Of a DNA stretch of 64,000 nucleotides, positions 9,072 through 17,084 are shown piece after piece. Made by a program: the position numbers and the translations under genes. Positions within the stretch are counted from its first letter, which is position 1. The number at the start of each line of letters is the position of its first letter. The notes below the pieces were generated by a model. That model was not told the DNA's origin. It ran no database searches and saw only the letters and a list, made by a program, of their open reading frames with translations. The DNA is from Myxococcales bacterium. Its GTDB lineage: Bacteria; Myxococcota; Myxococcia; Myxococcales; JAKAPL01. Location: NCBI GenBank assembly GCA_021783235.1, contig JAJXUD010000008.1:1-64000 (forward strand), written 5' to 3'.

Positions 9072-9373
9072 CGAAAGCTGGCGCCGCAGCGGCACGTTCG
9101 GCGCGCGTTCGGGTTCGAGAAGCGCAGCCCGTCTCGGTAGTCGAGGGTGGCGCCCTCGAGCAGCGGCCTCGCGCGCCGGTCCACGAAGAGCCGCAGCCCA
9201 GCGCTCTCGCCCTCGTCGTCCTCGGGGCCCGGGCCCGGCGCAGGCTGGAGGTCGTAGTAGAGCCCTTCGCAGCCGCCGCCCACGAGCTGCACCCGCAGTC
9301 CCCAGCCGAGGGCACCCTCCTCCTGGAACAGCGAGAGGAGCGCCTCCGCGGCCGCCTTCGTGAGCGAGATCAC
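9068..9373 (-). CDS. A-type iron-sulfur carrier protein (IscA/ErpA/HesB family)
   Basis: A 101-residue protein of the usual length. The three conserved cysteines are present: C35 in VGGGCEG, and C94 and C96 in TCRCGASF at the C-terminus. These ligate the iron or cluster that A-type carriers pass to apo-proteins. The GTG start at 9373 has an AGGAG Shine-Dalgarno 7 bases upstream. No other Fe-S assembly gene is adjacent, so the type (ErpA, IscA or SufA) cannot be assigned. The mature C-terminus ends right after the last motif, as expected. Confidence 0.9.
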   Translation of the reverse strand: MISLTKAAAEALLSLFQEEGALGWGLRVQLVGGGCEGLYYDLQPAPGPGPEDDEGESAGLRLFVDRRARPLLEGATLDYRDGLRFSNPNARRTCRCGASFR

Positions 9374-9390
9374 CTCGCTCTCCTACCACG

Positions 9391-9420
9391 CCCGCGCGGG
9401 CCACCCAAAGCCCGCGCGGG
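9391..9420 (-). terminator. Hairpin terminator candidate after the amidase gene
   Basis: Two copies of the self-complementary decamer CCCGCGCGGG (9391-9400 and 9411-9420) are separated by 10 bases and form a perfect 10-bp stem. It lies just after the stop codon (9435) of the leftward hydrolase gene, before the Fe-S carrier gene. No U-tract is present. Confidence 0.5.
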
Positions 9421-9434
9421 GCGCTACGACCTCG

Positions 9435-12400
9435 TCACTGGTTGTGCCAGTGCAGCGAGGAGAGCTGGGAGATCTGGGCCGAGTAGTTCGGCCAGCTCGT
9501 CCCCGGGAACTCCCAGAGCGAGCTGAAGGCGCCCGCCGCCGCGAAGAAGGCGTTCAGGTCCGCCGTGCTCGGGTAGCCCGTGTCGTTCGACTGGATGGGC
9601 CACTGCGGCGCGTGCAGGCCGGCCTGGGAGATCATCTGGTCCGCCTGCTGCAGCCCGTAGCTCCACGACACCCCGCGGTCCGCCCAGTAGATCTGCGGGA
9701 AGAAGCCGCTGCTGCAGTAACGGTCGAAGGTGGAGAACGGGAAGCCGCCGTGGTAGCCGACCCAGCCGAACGAGGTGTAGCCGACGAAGCTGCTGGGCGC
9801 GCCGGCCCGGACGCCCTGGCAGAGCTGCTGCGCCTGCGAGGCGTAGCTTCCCTGCTCGAACTCGATCTCCACGTCGAAGACGACGCCGGACGTCCCGGCG
9901 ACCTTCGCCGCGTCGATCGACGCCTGGATGGCGCCCGACGAGACTCCCTGCGGGGTCACGTACGGCCAGGCGAAGACCTTCATCCCGCGGCTCGTGAACT
10001 CGGAGACGATCGAGGCGTTGTAGCGCGAGCTCCAGAAGCTGCCGTCCTGCCCGCTCTTGATGAGCACGAAGCCGACGCCGTCCTGCTGCGCCGTCTGCGC
10101 GACCTCGGCGGGGGTCTTGCCCGTGTAGTCGAAGTACCAGATCCAGAGCCCCTTGCCCCCGGGGATGCCTCCGGTGCCGCCGCTCGAGCCCCCGCTGCTG
10201 CCGGAGCCGCCCGACGTCCCGCCGCTGCTGCCGCCGCTGGAACCGCCGGTTCCGGCGCACTGGTCGGGGACGCCCGTCGGCATCTTCTGGCAGCCGGCGC
10301 TGCACGTCTCGACCGCCGTCAGGCTGCCGCCGCGGCATTCGTAGAGCGTGTTCGGATTCCCGGAGATTCCGTCGCCGCCGCAGTAGAGGCCGTCGCCGTT
10401 CGGGCAGGTCGAGGTCGTCGGCCGGCAGCGATCGGGCATGTTCGCCGGCATCGACTCGCAGCCGCCCGCGCAGACCTGGTCGACCGTCAGCGTGCCGCCG
10501 TGGCAGTCGTAGAGCGTGTTCGTCGCTCCGCCGACGCCGTCGCCGCCGCAGTAGAGGCCGTTGCCGTCGGGGCAGGTCGCCCGGCAGCGGTCGGCCGAGC
10601 CCGCCGGCATCCGCTCGCAGCCCGACCCGCAGCTCTTCACCTCGCGGAGCGTGCCGCCCTTGCACTCGTAGAGGACGCTCGGGTTGCCGCCGACGCCGTC
10701 GCCGCCGCAGTAGAGGCCGTCGCCGTTCGGGCAGGGCTTCGGGGCGGGGGCGGGCCGGCAGCGATCGGGCACGCCGTTCGGCATCCGCTCGCAGCCGTCG
10801 CGGCAGGCTTCGACCTGGGTCAGCTCGCCGCCCGCGCACTTGTAGAGGCTGTTCGCGTTGCCCGAGACGCCGTTGCCGCCGCAGTAGAGGCCGTCGCCGC
10901 CCGGGCAGCTCGTGGGACGGCAGCGGTCGGGGAGGTTCGCCGGCATCCGCTCGCAGCCGTTCGCGCAGGCGCGCAGCTCGCGCAGGGTGCCGTTCGTGCA
11001 GAGGTAGAGGGTGTTCTGATCGCCGGCCACCCCGTTGCCGCCGCAGTAGGCGCCGTTGCCGTCAGGGCAGGCGCGGGGCGCGGGCGCGGGGCGGCAGCGA
11101 TCGGGGGAGCCGCTCGGCATCCGCTCGCAGCCGTTCCCACAGGACTGGACGAGGCTCAGCCGCCCGCCCGTGCAGCGGTAGAGGTCGTTCGTGTTGCCCG
11201 AGACGCCGTTGCCGCCGCAGTAGAGGCCGTCGCCGTTCGGGCACGACCCGCCGCCGCTGGAGCCACCACCCGAGTCGCCGCTGCCCCCTCGGATGTAGGC
11301 CATGTAGACGTCCCAGTTCCAGTTTGGACCCGGGTCCCAGTGGCGCTCGCCCGAGGGCACCCAGGCGCACTCCTTCACGCCGGTGTCGTCCGTGATGTCG
11401 TAAAGCTCGCTGTGGCCGATGATGTGGTTGCGGTCGACCGGGATGCCGTACTTGTGCACGAGGTAGCGGGCGAGGGCCGCCGAGGAGCGGTACATGACGT
11501 CCGTGTACCAGCCCTTTTGGCTCATGTAGCCCTCGTGCTCGATGCCGACCGAGTGCTGGTTCATCCACCAGCAGCCGGCGTGCCAGGCGATGTCCTTCTC
11601 CTGCACCATCTGCGTGATCTGGCCGTCCGAGGAGCGGATGTTGTAGTGGGCGGAGACCTGCGAGGCCGGGTTCGCGAACCAGGAGATCGCGCTCGAGTAG
11701 CTGCCCTCCATGTCGTGGACGATGATGTAGTGGATGTAGTCGCTGCCCGGTCGCCAGCTCACCGTGTAGTTCGAGGGGCTCGCCGAGACCCAGCGGGCGC
11801 CGCCGTAGTCCGGGGTCGCGTAGGCCTGATCCTCGGCCACGAGGTCGTTCGGGGGCAGGAGGATCGACTGGGCAGGGATCGAGAGGCCCGAGCCGTCCGG
11901 GTCGGTCGCGCCGCCCATCAGGATCTCGAAGACCCCTTGCGCGAAGCGGCGGCCCGCGGCGGCATCCTCGTCGCCGCCCCCGTAACGCGAGACCGCGTCG
12001 AACCAAGAGGCGAGCTGCTGGGAGCCCTGGTCGCCCGGGTGCGGGGTCCCGCTCGTCTCCTGGTAGAGCTGCTGGAGCACCGCCGCGCCGCCCTGGACGT
12101 TCGAGTCGGGGTCCTGCTTCAGCGTCGCCTCGTCGATGCCGGTGAGCAGCTGCGCGCGCTGCAGGGTCGGCATCGGCCCGCCGAGGTCGCGCAGATGCAT
12201 CAGGCCGTAGCCGTGGTCCAGCGACATGACCCCGGCCATCTGGTGCCAGTGGGTCTCCTGGTAGGAGATCGCCTTCAGGATCTCGGCCGGGACCTGGTAG
12301 CGCTGCGAGGCGTTCTCGAAGCTCTGCTCGAGCGGATCCTGGGACGAGAGGGTCGGGAGGCCGCCGGGCTGAGCGCCCTGGGAACAGGAGATCCCGAGGA

Positions 12401-12443
12401 GGGAGAGGCCGATGCCGGCGGCGGCGAGGGTGCGAGAGACCAT
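9435..12443 (-). CDS. Multidomain secreted peptidoglycan hydrolase: transglycosylase-like, amidase_2, six C6 repeats, GH-like C-terminal domain
   Basis: A 1002-residue exported protein. The signal sequence ends in LLGISC (Cys20, a slightly off lipobox). Residues 45-100 resemble a lytic transglycosylase core (ISYQETHWH with E63, then YGLMHL). Residues 230-385 form an N-acetylmuramoyl-L-alanine amidase_2 domain whose likely zinc ligands are H243 (VHDMEG), H344 (IIGHSEL) and D370 (HWDPG). Residues 401-729 hold six tandem Cys-rich repeats. A Ser/Gly linker leads to a C-terminal domain (about 760-1002) with a WIWYFDYTG start and VFDVEIE, which looks like a GH25-type TIM barrel. ATG 12443 is chosen because an AGAGGTG Shine-Dalgarno precedes it; an in-frame upstream ATG at 12485 has none. 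Likely roles are wall turnover or lysis of other bacteria. Confidence 0.85.
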   Translation of the reverse strand: MVSRTLAAAGIGLSLLGISCSQGAQPGGLPTLSSQDPLEQSFENASQRYQVPAEILKAISYQETHWHQMAGVMSLDHGYGLMHLRDLGGPMPTLQRAQLLTGIDEATLKQDPDSNVQGGAAVLQQLYQETSGTPHPGDQGSQQLASWFDAVSRYGGGDEDAAAGRRFAQGVFEILMGGATDPDGSGLSIPAQSILLPPNDLVAEDQAYATPDYGGARWVSASPSNYTVSWRPGSDYIHYIIVHDMEGSYSSAISWFANPASQVSAHYNIRSSDGQITQMVQEKDIAWHAGCWWMNQHSVGIEHEGYMSQKGWYTDVMYRSSAALARYLVHKYGIPVDRNHIIGHSELYDITDDTGVKECAWVPSGERHWDPGPNWNWDVYMAYIRGGSGDSGGGSSGGGSCPNGDGLYCGGNGVSGNTNDLYRCTGGRLSLVQSCGNGCERMPSGSPDRCRPAPAPRACPDGNGAYCGGNGVAGDQNTLYLCTNGTLRELRACANGCERMPANLPDRCRPTSCPGGDGLYCGGNGVSGNANSLYKCAGGELTQVEACRDGCERMPNGVPDRCRPAPAPKPCPNGDGLYCGGDGVGGNPSVLYECKGGTLREVKSCGSGCERMPAGSADRCRATCPDGNGLYCGGDGVGGATNTLYDCHGGTLTVDQVCAGGCESMPANMPDRCRPTTSTCPNGDGLYCGGDGISGNPNTLYECRGGSLTAVETCSAGCQKMPTGVPDQCAGTGGSSGGSSGGTSGGSGSSGGSSGGTGGIPGGKGLWIWYFDYTGKTPAEVAQTAQQDGVGFVLIKSGQDGSFWSSRYNASIVSEFTSRGMKVFAWPYVTPQGVSSGAIQASIDAAKVAGTSGVVFDVEIEFEQGSYASQAQQLCQGVRAGAPSSFVGYTSFGWVGYHGGFPFSTFDRYCSSGFFPQIYWADRGVSWSYGLQQADQMISQAGLHAPQWPIQSNDTGYPSTADLNAFFAAAGAFSSLWEFPGTSWPNYSAQISQLSSLHWHNQ
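10257..11243 (-). repeat. Six tandem Cys-rich repeats, about 55 residues each, within the amidase gene
   Basis: Each unit has six cysteines with spacing C-x7-C-x14-C-x10-C-x3-C-x10-C. Consensus pieces are CPNGDGLYCGG, LYxCxGGxL and GCERMPxxxPDRC. The spacing is near-constant across all six, which suggests a small disulfide-bonded module, perhaps for binding cell-wall or surface glycan. Confidence 0.9.
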
Positions 12444-12545
12444 TGAGACACCTCTTCTTTGGAAGTCCGGGCTGGAAGAATGCACGACCGATGCCAGGCA
12501 GGCGAGCGCTCGACTTCAATGCTACCAGGGACTTGCGCAAAGGAA

Positions 12546-12586
12546 AGGCCCCCGGGGAGCGCACGGACGCTCCACTTCGGGGGCCT
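12546..12586 (-). terminator. Extended hairpin downstream of hppA
   Basis: AGGCCCCCG (12546-12554) pairs with CGGGGGCCT (12578-12586), and an inner GGAGCG/CGCTCC stem continues the helix. It lies between hppA and the amidase gene, both leftward. No T-tract follows. Confidence 0.5.
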
Positions 12587-12592
12587 CGATCT

Positions 12593-12621
12593 GCCGACTG
12601 TAAGCTCTGCTGACAGTCGGC
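12593..12621 (-). terminator. First hairpin downstream of hppA
   Basis: GCCGACTGT (12593-12601) pairs perfectly with ACAGTCGGC (12613-12621) over an 11-base loop, 18 bases past the hppA stop codon. It forms a tandem with the next hairpin. Confidence 0.5.
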
Positions 12622-12638
12622 GAGCTGGGCGGCTCTCC

Positions 12639-14825
12639 TTACGAGACGGCGCTCACGAAGAGCGGCGCGAGCACGAGCGTCACCGTCGCGAGCAGCTTGA
12701 TGAGCACGTGGAGCGAGGGGCCCGCCGTGTCCTTGAACGGGTCGCCCACCGTGTCGCCCACCACCGCCGCCTTGTGCGGATCGCTCCGCTTGCCGCCGTA
12801 GACGCCGGTCTCGATGTACTTCTTCGCGTTGTCCCAGGCGCCGCCCGCGTTGTTGAGGAACGTCGCCATCAGGATGCCGACGATCGTGCCGACCATCAGG
12901 AAGGCGGCGACCACCTCCGCCCCCATGTGGAAGGTCCAGCGGAAGATGATGCCGGTCGCGATGGGCATCCCGACGGCAACCACCCCGGGGAGGACCATCA
13001 TCTTGAGCGAGCCGATGGTCACGATGTCGACGCAGCGGCCGTAGTCGGGCTTCGAGGTCCCCGCGAGGATGCCGGGGTTCTCCTTGAACTGTCGCCGCAC
13101 CTCGTTGATGACGTAGTAGGCCGCCTTGCCCACCGCGCGGATGGCGAGCGACGAGAAGAGGAAGACCAGCATGCCGCCGAGCAGCGCGCCCACGAAGACC
13201 GACGGCTTCGCGAGGTCGACCGAGTGGAGCGGGAAGCCGTAGTTGCGGACCTCGTCCAGGTAGGCCGAGAAGAGGAGGAACGCCGCGAGCGCCGCCGAGC
13301 CGATGGCGTAGCCCTTGGTCAGCGCCTTCGTCGTGTTGCCCACCGCGTCGAGCCGGTCCGTCTTCTTGCGGATCTCCTCGGGCTGCTGGCTCATCTCGAC
13401 GATGCCGCCGGCGTTGTCCGTGATCGGCCCGAAGGTGTCCATCGCGAGGATGTAGGCCGCCGTGCCGAGCATGCCCATGGTCGCGACGGCGATGCCGAAG
13501 AGGCCGGGGTTGGCCTCGGACGGAAGCCCCGTCGCCTCCCCGAGCCCGAAGGCGACGAGGATCGAGAGGCCGATGACGAGGACCGGGAGCACCGTGCTCT
13601 CGAGCCCCACCGAGACGCCCGTGATGACGTTGGTCGCCGGGCCGGTCTGCGAGGCCTCCGCGATCTCGCGCACCGGCCGGTACTTGTACTCGGTGTAGTA
13701 CTGCGTGATGTAGACGAACGCGATGCTCGCGATGACGCCGACGATCCCGCAGGCGAAGTAGTTCCACCAGGCGTTCGGGTAGGCGGGGTTCGAGAGCAAG
13801 AGCTTCGAGGCGACGCCGAAGCCCACCGTCGCGAGCAGGGCGCTCACGTAGTAGCCGCGGTTCAGGGCCGCCATCGGGTCCGCGTCCTCGCGGGTCTTCA
13901 CGACGAAGACCCCGACGATCGAGGCGAGCAGGCCGAAGGCGCGCGCCACGAGCGGGAAGAGGATGACGAGCGGCGAGTAGTGGCCGTAGGTGACGAGCGC
14001 GACGCCGAGGATCATGGCGCCGATGTTCTCGCCGGCGGTCGACTCGAAGAGATCGGCGCCGCGGCCCGCGCAGTCGCCGACGTTGTCGCCCACGAGGTCC
14101 GCGATCACCGCCGGGTTGCGCGGGTCGTCCTCGGGGATGCCCGCCTCGACCTTGCCGACGAGATCCGCGCCGACGTCGGCCGCCTTCGTGTAGATGCCGC
14201 CGCCGAGCTGCGCGAAGAGCGCGACGAACGAGGCGCCGAAGCCGTAGCCCACGATCATGAACGGGATCTGCGTCTCGCTCACGTTGAAGAAGTAGAGGAG
14301 GACCGCGTAGAGGCCGCCGACCCCGAGCAGGCTCATCGCCACGACGAAGATGCCGGAGACCGCGCCGCCGCGCAGCGCGATCCGCAGGGCGTCGTTCAGC
14401 GAGCTGCGCGCCGCGGATGCCGTCCGGATGTTCGTCCGGATGGAGACCCACATGCCGATGTAGCCCGCGATGCCCGAGCAGAGCGCGCCGAGCAGGAAGG
14501 CGACCACCGTGGCGATGGCGAGCCCCATCTGCGTGAGCCGCTGGTGCTGCTCCTCGAGGTTCAGCTGCCGCACGAAGGCGTAGAGCGCGAAGATGACGCC
14601 GCCGAAGACGAGCGACAGCCAGCCGATCGTCTTGTACTGGCGGCTCATGAAGGCCTCGGCGCCCTCGCGGATGGCGTCGGAGATGGCGCGCATCGCCTCC
14701 GTCCCCGTGTCCTTCGCCAGCACCATCTTTGCGATCACTCCCGCGACGACGAGCGAAAGGAGACTCGTACCGAGGACGATCGCCATCCAGACGCCTGCGC
14801 TCAACGCTTGCTGTGACTCGGGCAC
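12639..14825 (-). CDS. hppA: Membrane-bound proton-translocating pyrophosphatase, K+-independent type
   Basis: A 728-residue inner-membrane protein with about 16 hydrophobic helices. It couples pyrophosphate hydrolysis to H+ export. The catalytic loop is clear: GGGIYTKAADVGADLVGKVE followed by DNVGDCAGRGADLFES. In the diagnostic segment DAVGNTTKALTKGYAIGSA the position after GNTT is Lys, which in this family marks enzymes that do not need K+ (Ala marks the K+-dependent ones). The GTG start at 14825 has an AGGAGGAGG Shine-Dalgarno. A promoter-like pair lies about 90 bp upstream and two hairpins follow the stop, so the gene looks monocistronic. Confidence 0.96.
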   Translation of the reverse strand: MPESQQALSAGVWMAIVLGTSLLSLVVAGVIAKMVLAKDTGTEAMRAISDAIREGAEAFMSRQYKTIGWLSLVFGGVIFALYAFVRQLNLEEQHQRLTQMGLAIATVVAFLLGALCSGIAGYIGMWVSIRTNIRTASAARSSLNDALRIALRGGAVSGIFVVAMSLLGVGGLYAVLLYFFNVSETQIPFMIVGYGFGASFVALFAQLGGGIYTKAADVGADLVGKVEAGIPEDDPRNPAVIADLVGDNVGDCAGRGADLFESTAGENIGAMILGVALVTYGHYSPLVILFPLVARAFGLLASIVGVFVVKTREDADPMAALNRGYYVSALLATVGFGVASKLLLSNPAYPNAWWNYFACGIVGVIASIAFVYITQYYTEYKYRPVREIAEASQTGPATNVITGVSVGLESTVLPVLVIGLSILVAFGLGEATGLPSEANPGLFGIAVATMGMLGTAAYILAMDTFGPITDNAGGIVEMSQQPEEIRKKTDRLDAVGNTTKALTKGYAIGSAALAAFLLFSAYLDEVRNYGFPLHSVDLAKPSVFVGALLGGMLVFLFSSLAIRAVGKAAYYVINEVRRQFKENPGILAGTSKPDYGRCVDIVTIGSLKMMVLPGVVAVGMPIATGIIFRWTFHMGAEVVAAFLMVGTIVGILMATFLNNAGGAWDNAKKYIETGVYGGKRSDPHKAAVVGDTVGDPFKDTAGPSLHVLIKLLATVTLVLAPLFVSAVS

Positions 14826-14914
14826 GTGGGCCTCCTCCTGTCCTGCGACGCACTGGGGCGCGGAATTGGGAACCCCGGGTCGCCAGGAAGGCGACCGGCC
14901 GTCGAGGGCGCGCG

Positions 14915-14944
14915 TAGATACCCTTGTGCCGCGCGCGGGGTCAA
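14915..14944 (-). promoter_or_regulatory. Putative hppA promoter
   Basis: On the minus strand TTGACC (14939-14944), an 18-bp spacer and TATCTA (14915-14920). This leaves a leader of about 85 bases before the GTG start, unlike the leaderless pattern seen at many other genes here. Confidence 0.55.
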
Positions 14945-14981
14945 GGCGAAAATCGAAGCATTATCAACAGCGGGCGGCCCG

Positions 14982-15011
14982 TTGACAGCCAGAGAAAGGG
15001 CATGGTAGCGT
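14982..15011 (+). promoter_or_regulatory. Putative promoter of the exbB-exbD-exbD operon
   Basis: TTGACA (14982-14987), a perfect -35, is followed after 18 bp by TAGCGT (15006-15011). The leader to the exbB ATG is about 80 bases. It lies back to back with the hppA promoter. Confidence 0.5.
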
Positions 15012-15098
15012 CGGCCGCCTTTTTGGGCCTGGGCGCTCCGCGAGGGCCCCCTGGTGGCCGGGACCTCTCCCGGCGACGAGATACTTCAGGAGACTGAC

Positions 15099-15785
15099 AT
15101 GGGTGAAGAGCTCGGAGTGCTCGGTTCCTTGGCGAAGTCCTTCCAGGACGGCGGCGTGGGCATGTATCCCATCGCCGTGATGTCGATCTTCGCGCTCGCA
15201 GTGCTCGCGGATCGCTTCTTCACGCTCTACTACAAGTGCAGCATCGACAAGAGCGGCTTCATGCGCGGTCTCAAGAAGCACATCTACGCGGGCGACCTCG
15301 ACAAGGCGATCTCCTTCGTCGCGAGCCAGAAGCGCACGCCGCTCACCCAGGTCATCAAAGCCGGCCTCATCAACGTCCCGAAGGGCGAGGCCGAGGTCCA
15401 GGCGGCGATGGATGAGGCGAGCCTCCGCGAGAACCCGCGGATCGAGGTCCGCACGGGCTACCTCGCCATGATCGGCAACGTCTCGACCCTCTTCGGCCTC
15501 CTCGGCACGATTCTCGGCCTCATCAAGTGCTTCGGCGCCGTGGCCCAGGTCGACCCGGCCACGAAGGCCACCGTGCTCTCGCTCGGTATCTCCGAAGCCA
15601 TGAACTGCACGGCGTTCGGCCTCACCGTCGCGATCCCCTCGCTGCTCGCCTACTCGGTTCTCCAGGGCCGCACGCAGCACATGATCGACGACATCAACGA
15701 GAGCACGGTCGGCCTCCTGAACCTCATCATCGCGAACAAGGACAAGATGAAGATCCCGGCGAACCTGCCGGCCGAGGAGGAGTGA
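15099..15785 (+). CDS. MotA/TolQ/ExbB proton channel protein
   Basis: A 228-residue inner-membrane protein. One helix lies near the N-terminus (about 21-43) and two near the C-terminal half (about 122-145 and 160-182), with a cytoplasmic loop between, as in TolQ/ExbB. The GNVSTLFGLLGTILGLI stretch and the later EAMNCTAFGLTVAIPSLLAY stretch are the conserved channel helices. ATG 15099 is chosen over the upstream in-frame ATG (15054) because an AGGAG site sits just before it. It forms an operon with two ExbD-type genes and should power an envelope machine with proton motive force. Confidence 0.92.
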   Translation: MGEELGVLGSLAKSFQDGGVGMYPIAVMSIFALAVLADRFFTLYYKCSIDKSGFMRGLKKHIYAGDLDKAISFVASQKRTPLTQVIKAGLINVPKGEAEVQAAMDEASLRENPRIEVRTGYLAMIGNVSTLFGLLGTILGLIKCFGAVAQVDPATKATVLSLGISEAMNCTAFGLTVAIPSLLAYSVLQGRTQHMIDDINESTVGLLNLIIANKDKMKIPANLPAEEE

Positions 15786-15830
15786 GCGACCGCTCACTCC
15801 TTCTTCTTCTCTCTCGACGCGAGGTGAGCG

Positions 15831-16301
15831 ATGGCCGGCGCCGCGGTACCCGAACCGAGTGGTAAAGGCAAAAAGAAGGCACTGGACGCGGTCATCAACG
15901 TCGTCCCGTTCATCGACCTTCTCTCCTGCTGCCTCTCGTTCCTTCTCATCACGGCCGTCTGGACGCAGGTCGCGAAGCTGCAGGTCAGCCAGTCGGGCGG
16001 TCCGAACGACTCGCCGCCGCCGAGCGACAAGACGCTCCAGCTCACCCTGACCATCACCGACCACGGCTTCTCGCTCGCGGCGGGCCAGGGCGGCGCGGTG
16101 GTCGACATCCCGAAGAAGGCGACCGACTACGATCTGCAGGCGCTCGAGGACAAGCTCAAGGAGATCAAGGGCCAGTTCCCCGATCAGCGCACCATCACGG
16201 TGGCCGCCGAGGACAGCGTCCAGTACAACGATCTCGTCCTCACCATCGATGCCTGTATGAAGATGGGGCTCGACTCCGTCTCCGTCCAAGCCGTGACCTG
16301 A
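15831..16301 (+). CDS. ExbD/TolR-family protein, first copy
   Basis: A 156-residue protein with a short cytoplasmic N-terminus, one membrane helix (about residues 22-43) and a periplasmic domain. The helix starts NVVPFIDLLSCCLSFLL and carries the conserved Asp (D28) that lines the proton path in ExbD/TolR proteins. The periplasmic part ends with an ALEDKLKEIKG helix and an ITVAAEDSVQYNDLV segment typical of the family. AGGTGAGCG precedes the ATG. It lies 45 bp after exbB and 18 bp before the second copy. The two Cys residues inside the membrane helix are unusual. Confidence 0.9.
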   Translation: MAGAAVPEPSGKGKKKALDAVINVVPFIDLLSCCLSFLLITAVWTQVAKLQVSQSGGPNDSPPPSDKTLQLTLTITDHGFSLAAGQGGAVVDIPKKATDYDLQALEDKLKEIKGQFPDQRTITVAAEDSVQYNDLVLTIDACMKMGLDSVSVQAVT

Positions 16302-16319
16302 GAAGGGCGAAAGCACACC

Positions 16320-16910
16320 ATGGCCATCAAGACCCCCGGGAAGCGTCCCGCGCCGCGATTCCAGAAGTCGAAGGTGATGGGCGGTAAGTTCGGCAAGGGG
16401 CGCAAGGGCGGAAACGCCGACCTGCAGCTCACCTCCATGGTCGACATGTTCACGCTCCTCGTCATCTTCCTGCTCGCCAACTTCTCGGCGACGGGCGAGG
16501 TGCTCTTCATGTCGAAGGACATCCAGCTGCCGCAGGCGAGCCACGGCAGCGAGATCGAGCGGGCGCCGGTGGTGGCGATCACCGACAACTTCATCGGCCT
16601 CGAGGGGCAGAAGGTGGTCGACGTCGACCAGATCGCCCACGACGAGATCCTGAACATCCAGCAGCTCGAGGACAGCCTCCGCGACCTGAAGAAGCGCGAG
16701 GAGTTCGTCCACCAGCTCGACAAAGAGCATCAGTTCGACGGCAAGATCAACATCCAGGCCGACAAGCGGACCCACTTCAAGATCATCAAGCGGGTGATGT
16801 ACTCCTGCGCCATGGCCGGCTTCGGCAACATCAACTTCGCCGTGCTTCAGGGCAAGCAGGACAAGGGCGCGGCCGCCGCCGGCGGCGCCGCCCCGGCGAA
16901 GCCGAACTAG
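16320..16910 (+). CDS. ExbD/TolR-family protein, second copy
   Basis: A 196-residue protein with a long basic N-terminus (about 35 residues, Lys/Arg-rich), one helix starting TSMVDMFTLLVIFLL with the conserved Asp (D42), and a periplasmic domain ending IKRVMYSCAMAGFGNINFAV, the usual ExbD C-terminal motif. It differs clearly from the first copy, so the two probably form a heteromeric pair rather than duplicates. A low-complexity Ala/Gly tail ends the protein. It is the last gene of the operon; an alternative-fold hairpin region follows the stop. Confidence 0.9.
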   Translation: MAIKTPGKRPAPRFQKSKVMGGKFGKGRKGGNADLQLTSMVDMFTLLVIFLLANFSATGEVLFMSKDIQLPQASHGSEIERAPVVAITDNFIGLEGQKVVDVDQIAHDEILNIQQLEDSLRDLKKREEFVHQLDKEHQFDGKINIQADKRTHFKIIKRVMYSCAMAGFGNINFAVLQGKQDKGAAAAGGAAPAKPN

Positions 16911-16944
16911 CCCGAAGCTTCCGGCCTCGCCTCGGCCGTTCGTT

Positions 16945-16989
16945 CGAAAGACTCGGGCGAGTCTTCGATGCACTCGGCCGAGTCTTTCG
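16945..16989 (+). terminator. Terminator or alternative-fold RNA element after the motor operon
   Basis: A perfect 12-bp outer inverted repeat, CGAAAGACTCGG (16945-16956) with CCGAGTCTTTCG (16978-16989), encloses a 5-bp inner stem CGAGT/ACTCG. The same bases can instead form two smaller hairpins: AAGACTC-GGGC-GAGTCTT (16948-16965) and the palindrome ACTCGGCCGAGT (16972-16983). It lies 34 bp past the second exbD stop and 95 bp before the GH25 start. Confidence 0.55.
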
Positions 16990-17084
16990 TGCAACCCACC
17001 GACTCTGCGAGCCAAATCGGCGCGTCGTCCGCGCGTCCGGTCGGCGGATGGACGGCTGGCAGCCGGGCGAGCAGGATCGCCCCC

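Noticed and set aside
9360-12446. A 1028-residue open frame on the plus strand opposite the amidase gene
   Set aside because: It has no domain motif and is Arg/Ala/Val-rich in the way GC-rich antisense frames are. The minus strand has clear catalytic motifs and a Shine-Dalgarno.
11062-14853. A 1263-residue minus-strand frame across hppA and the amidase gene
   Set aside because: It is a frame shadow: the sequence is Arg/Pro-rich without motifs, while another frame encodes a complete pyrophosphatase.
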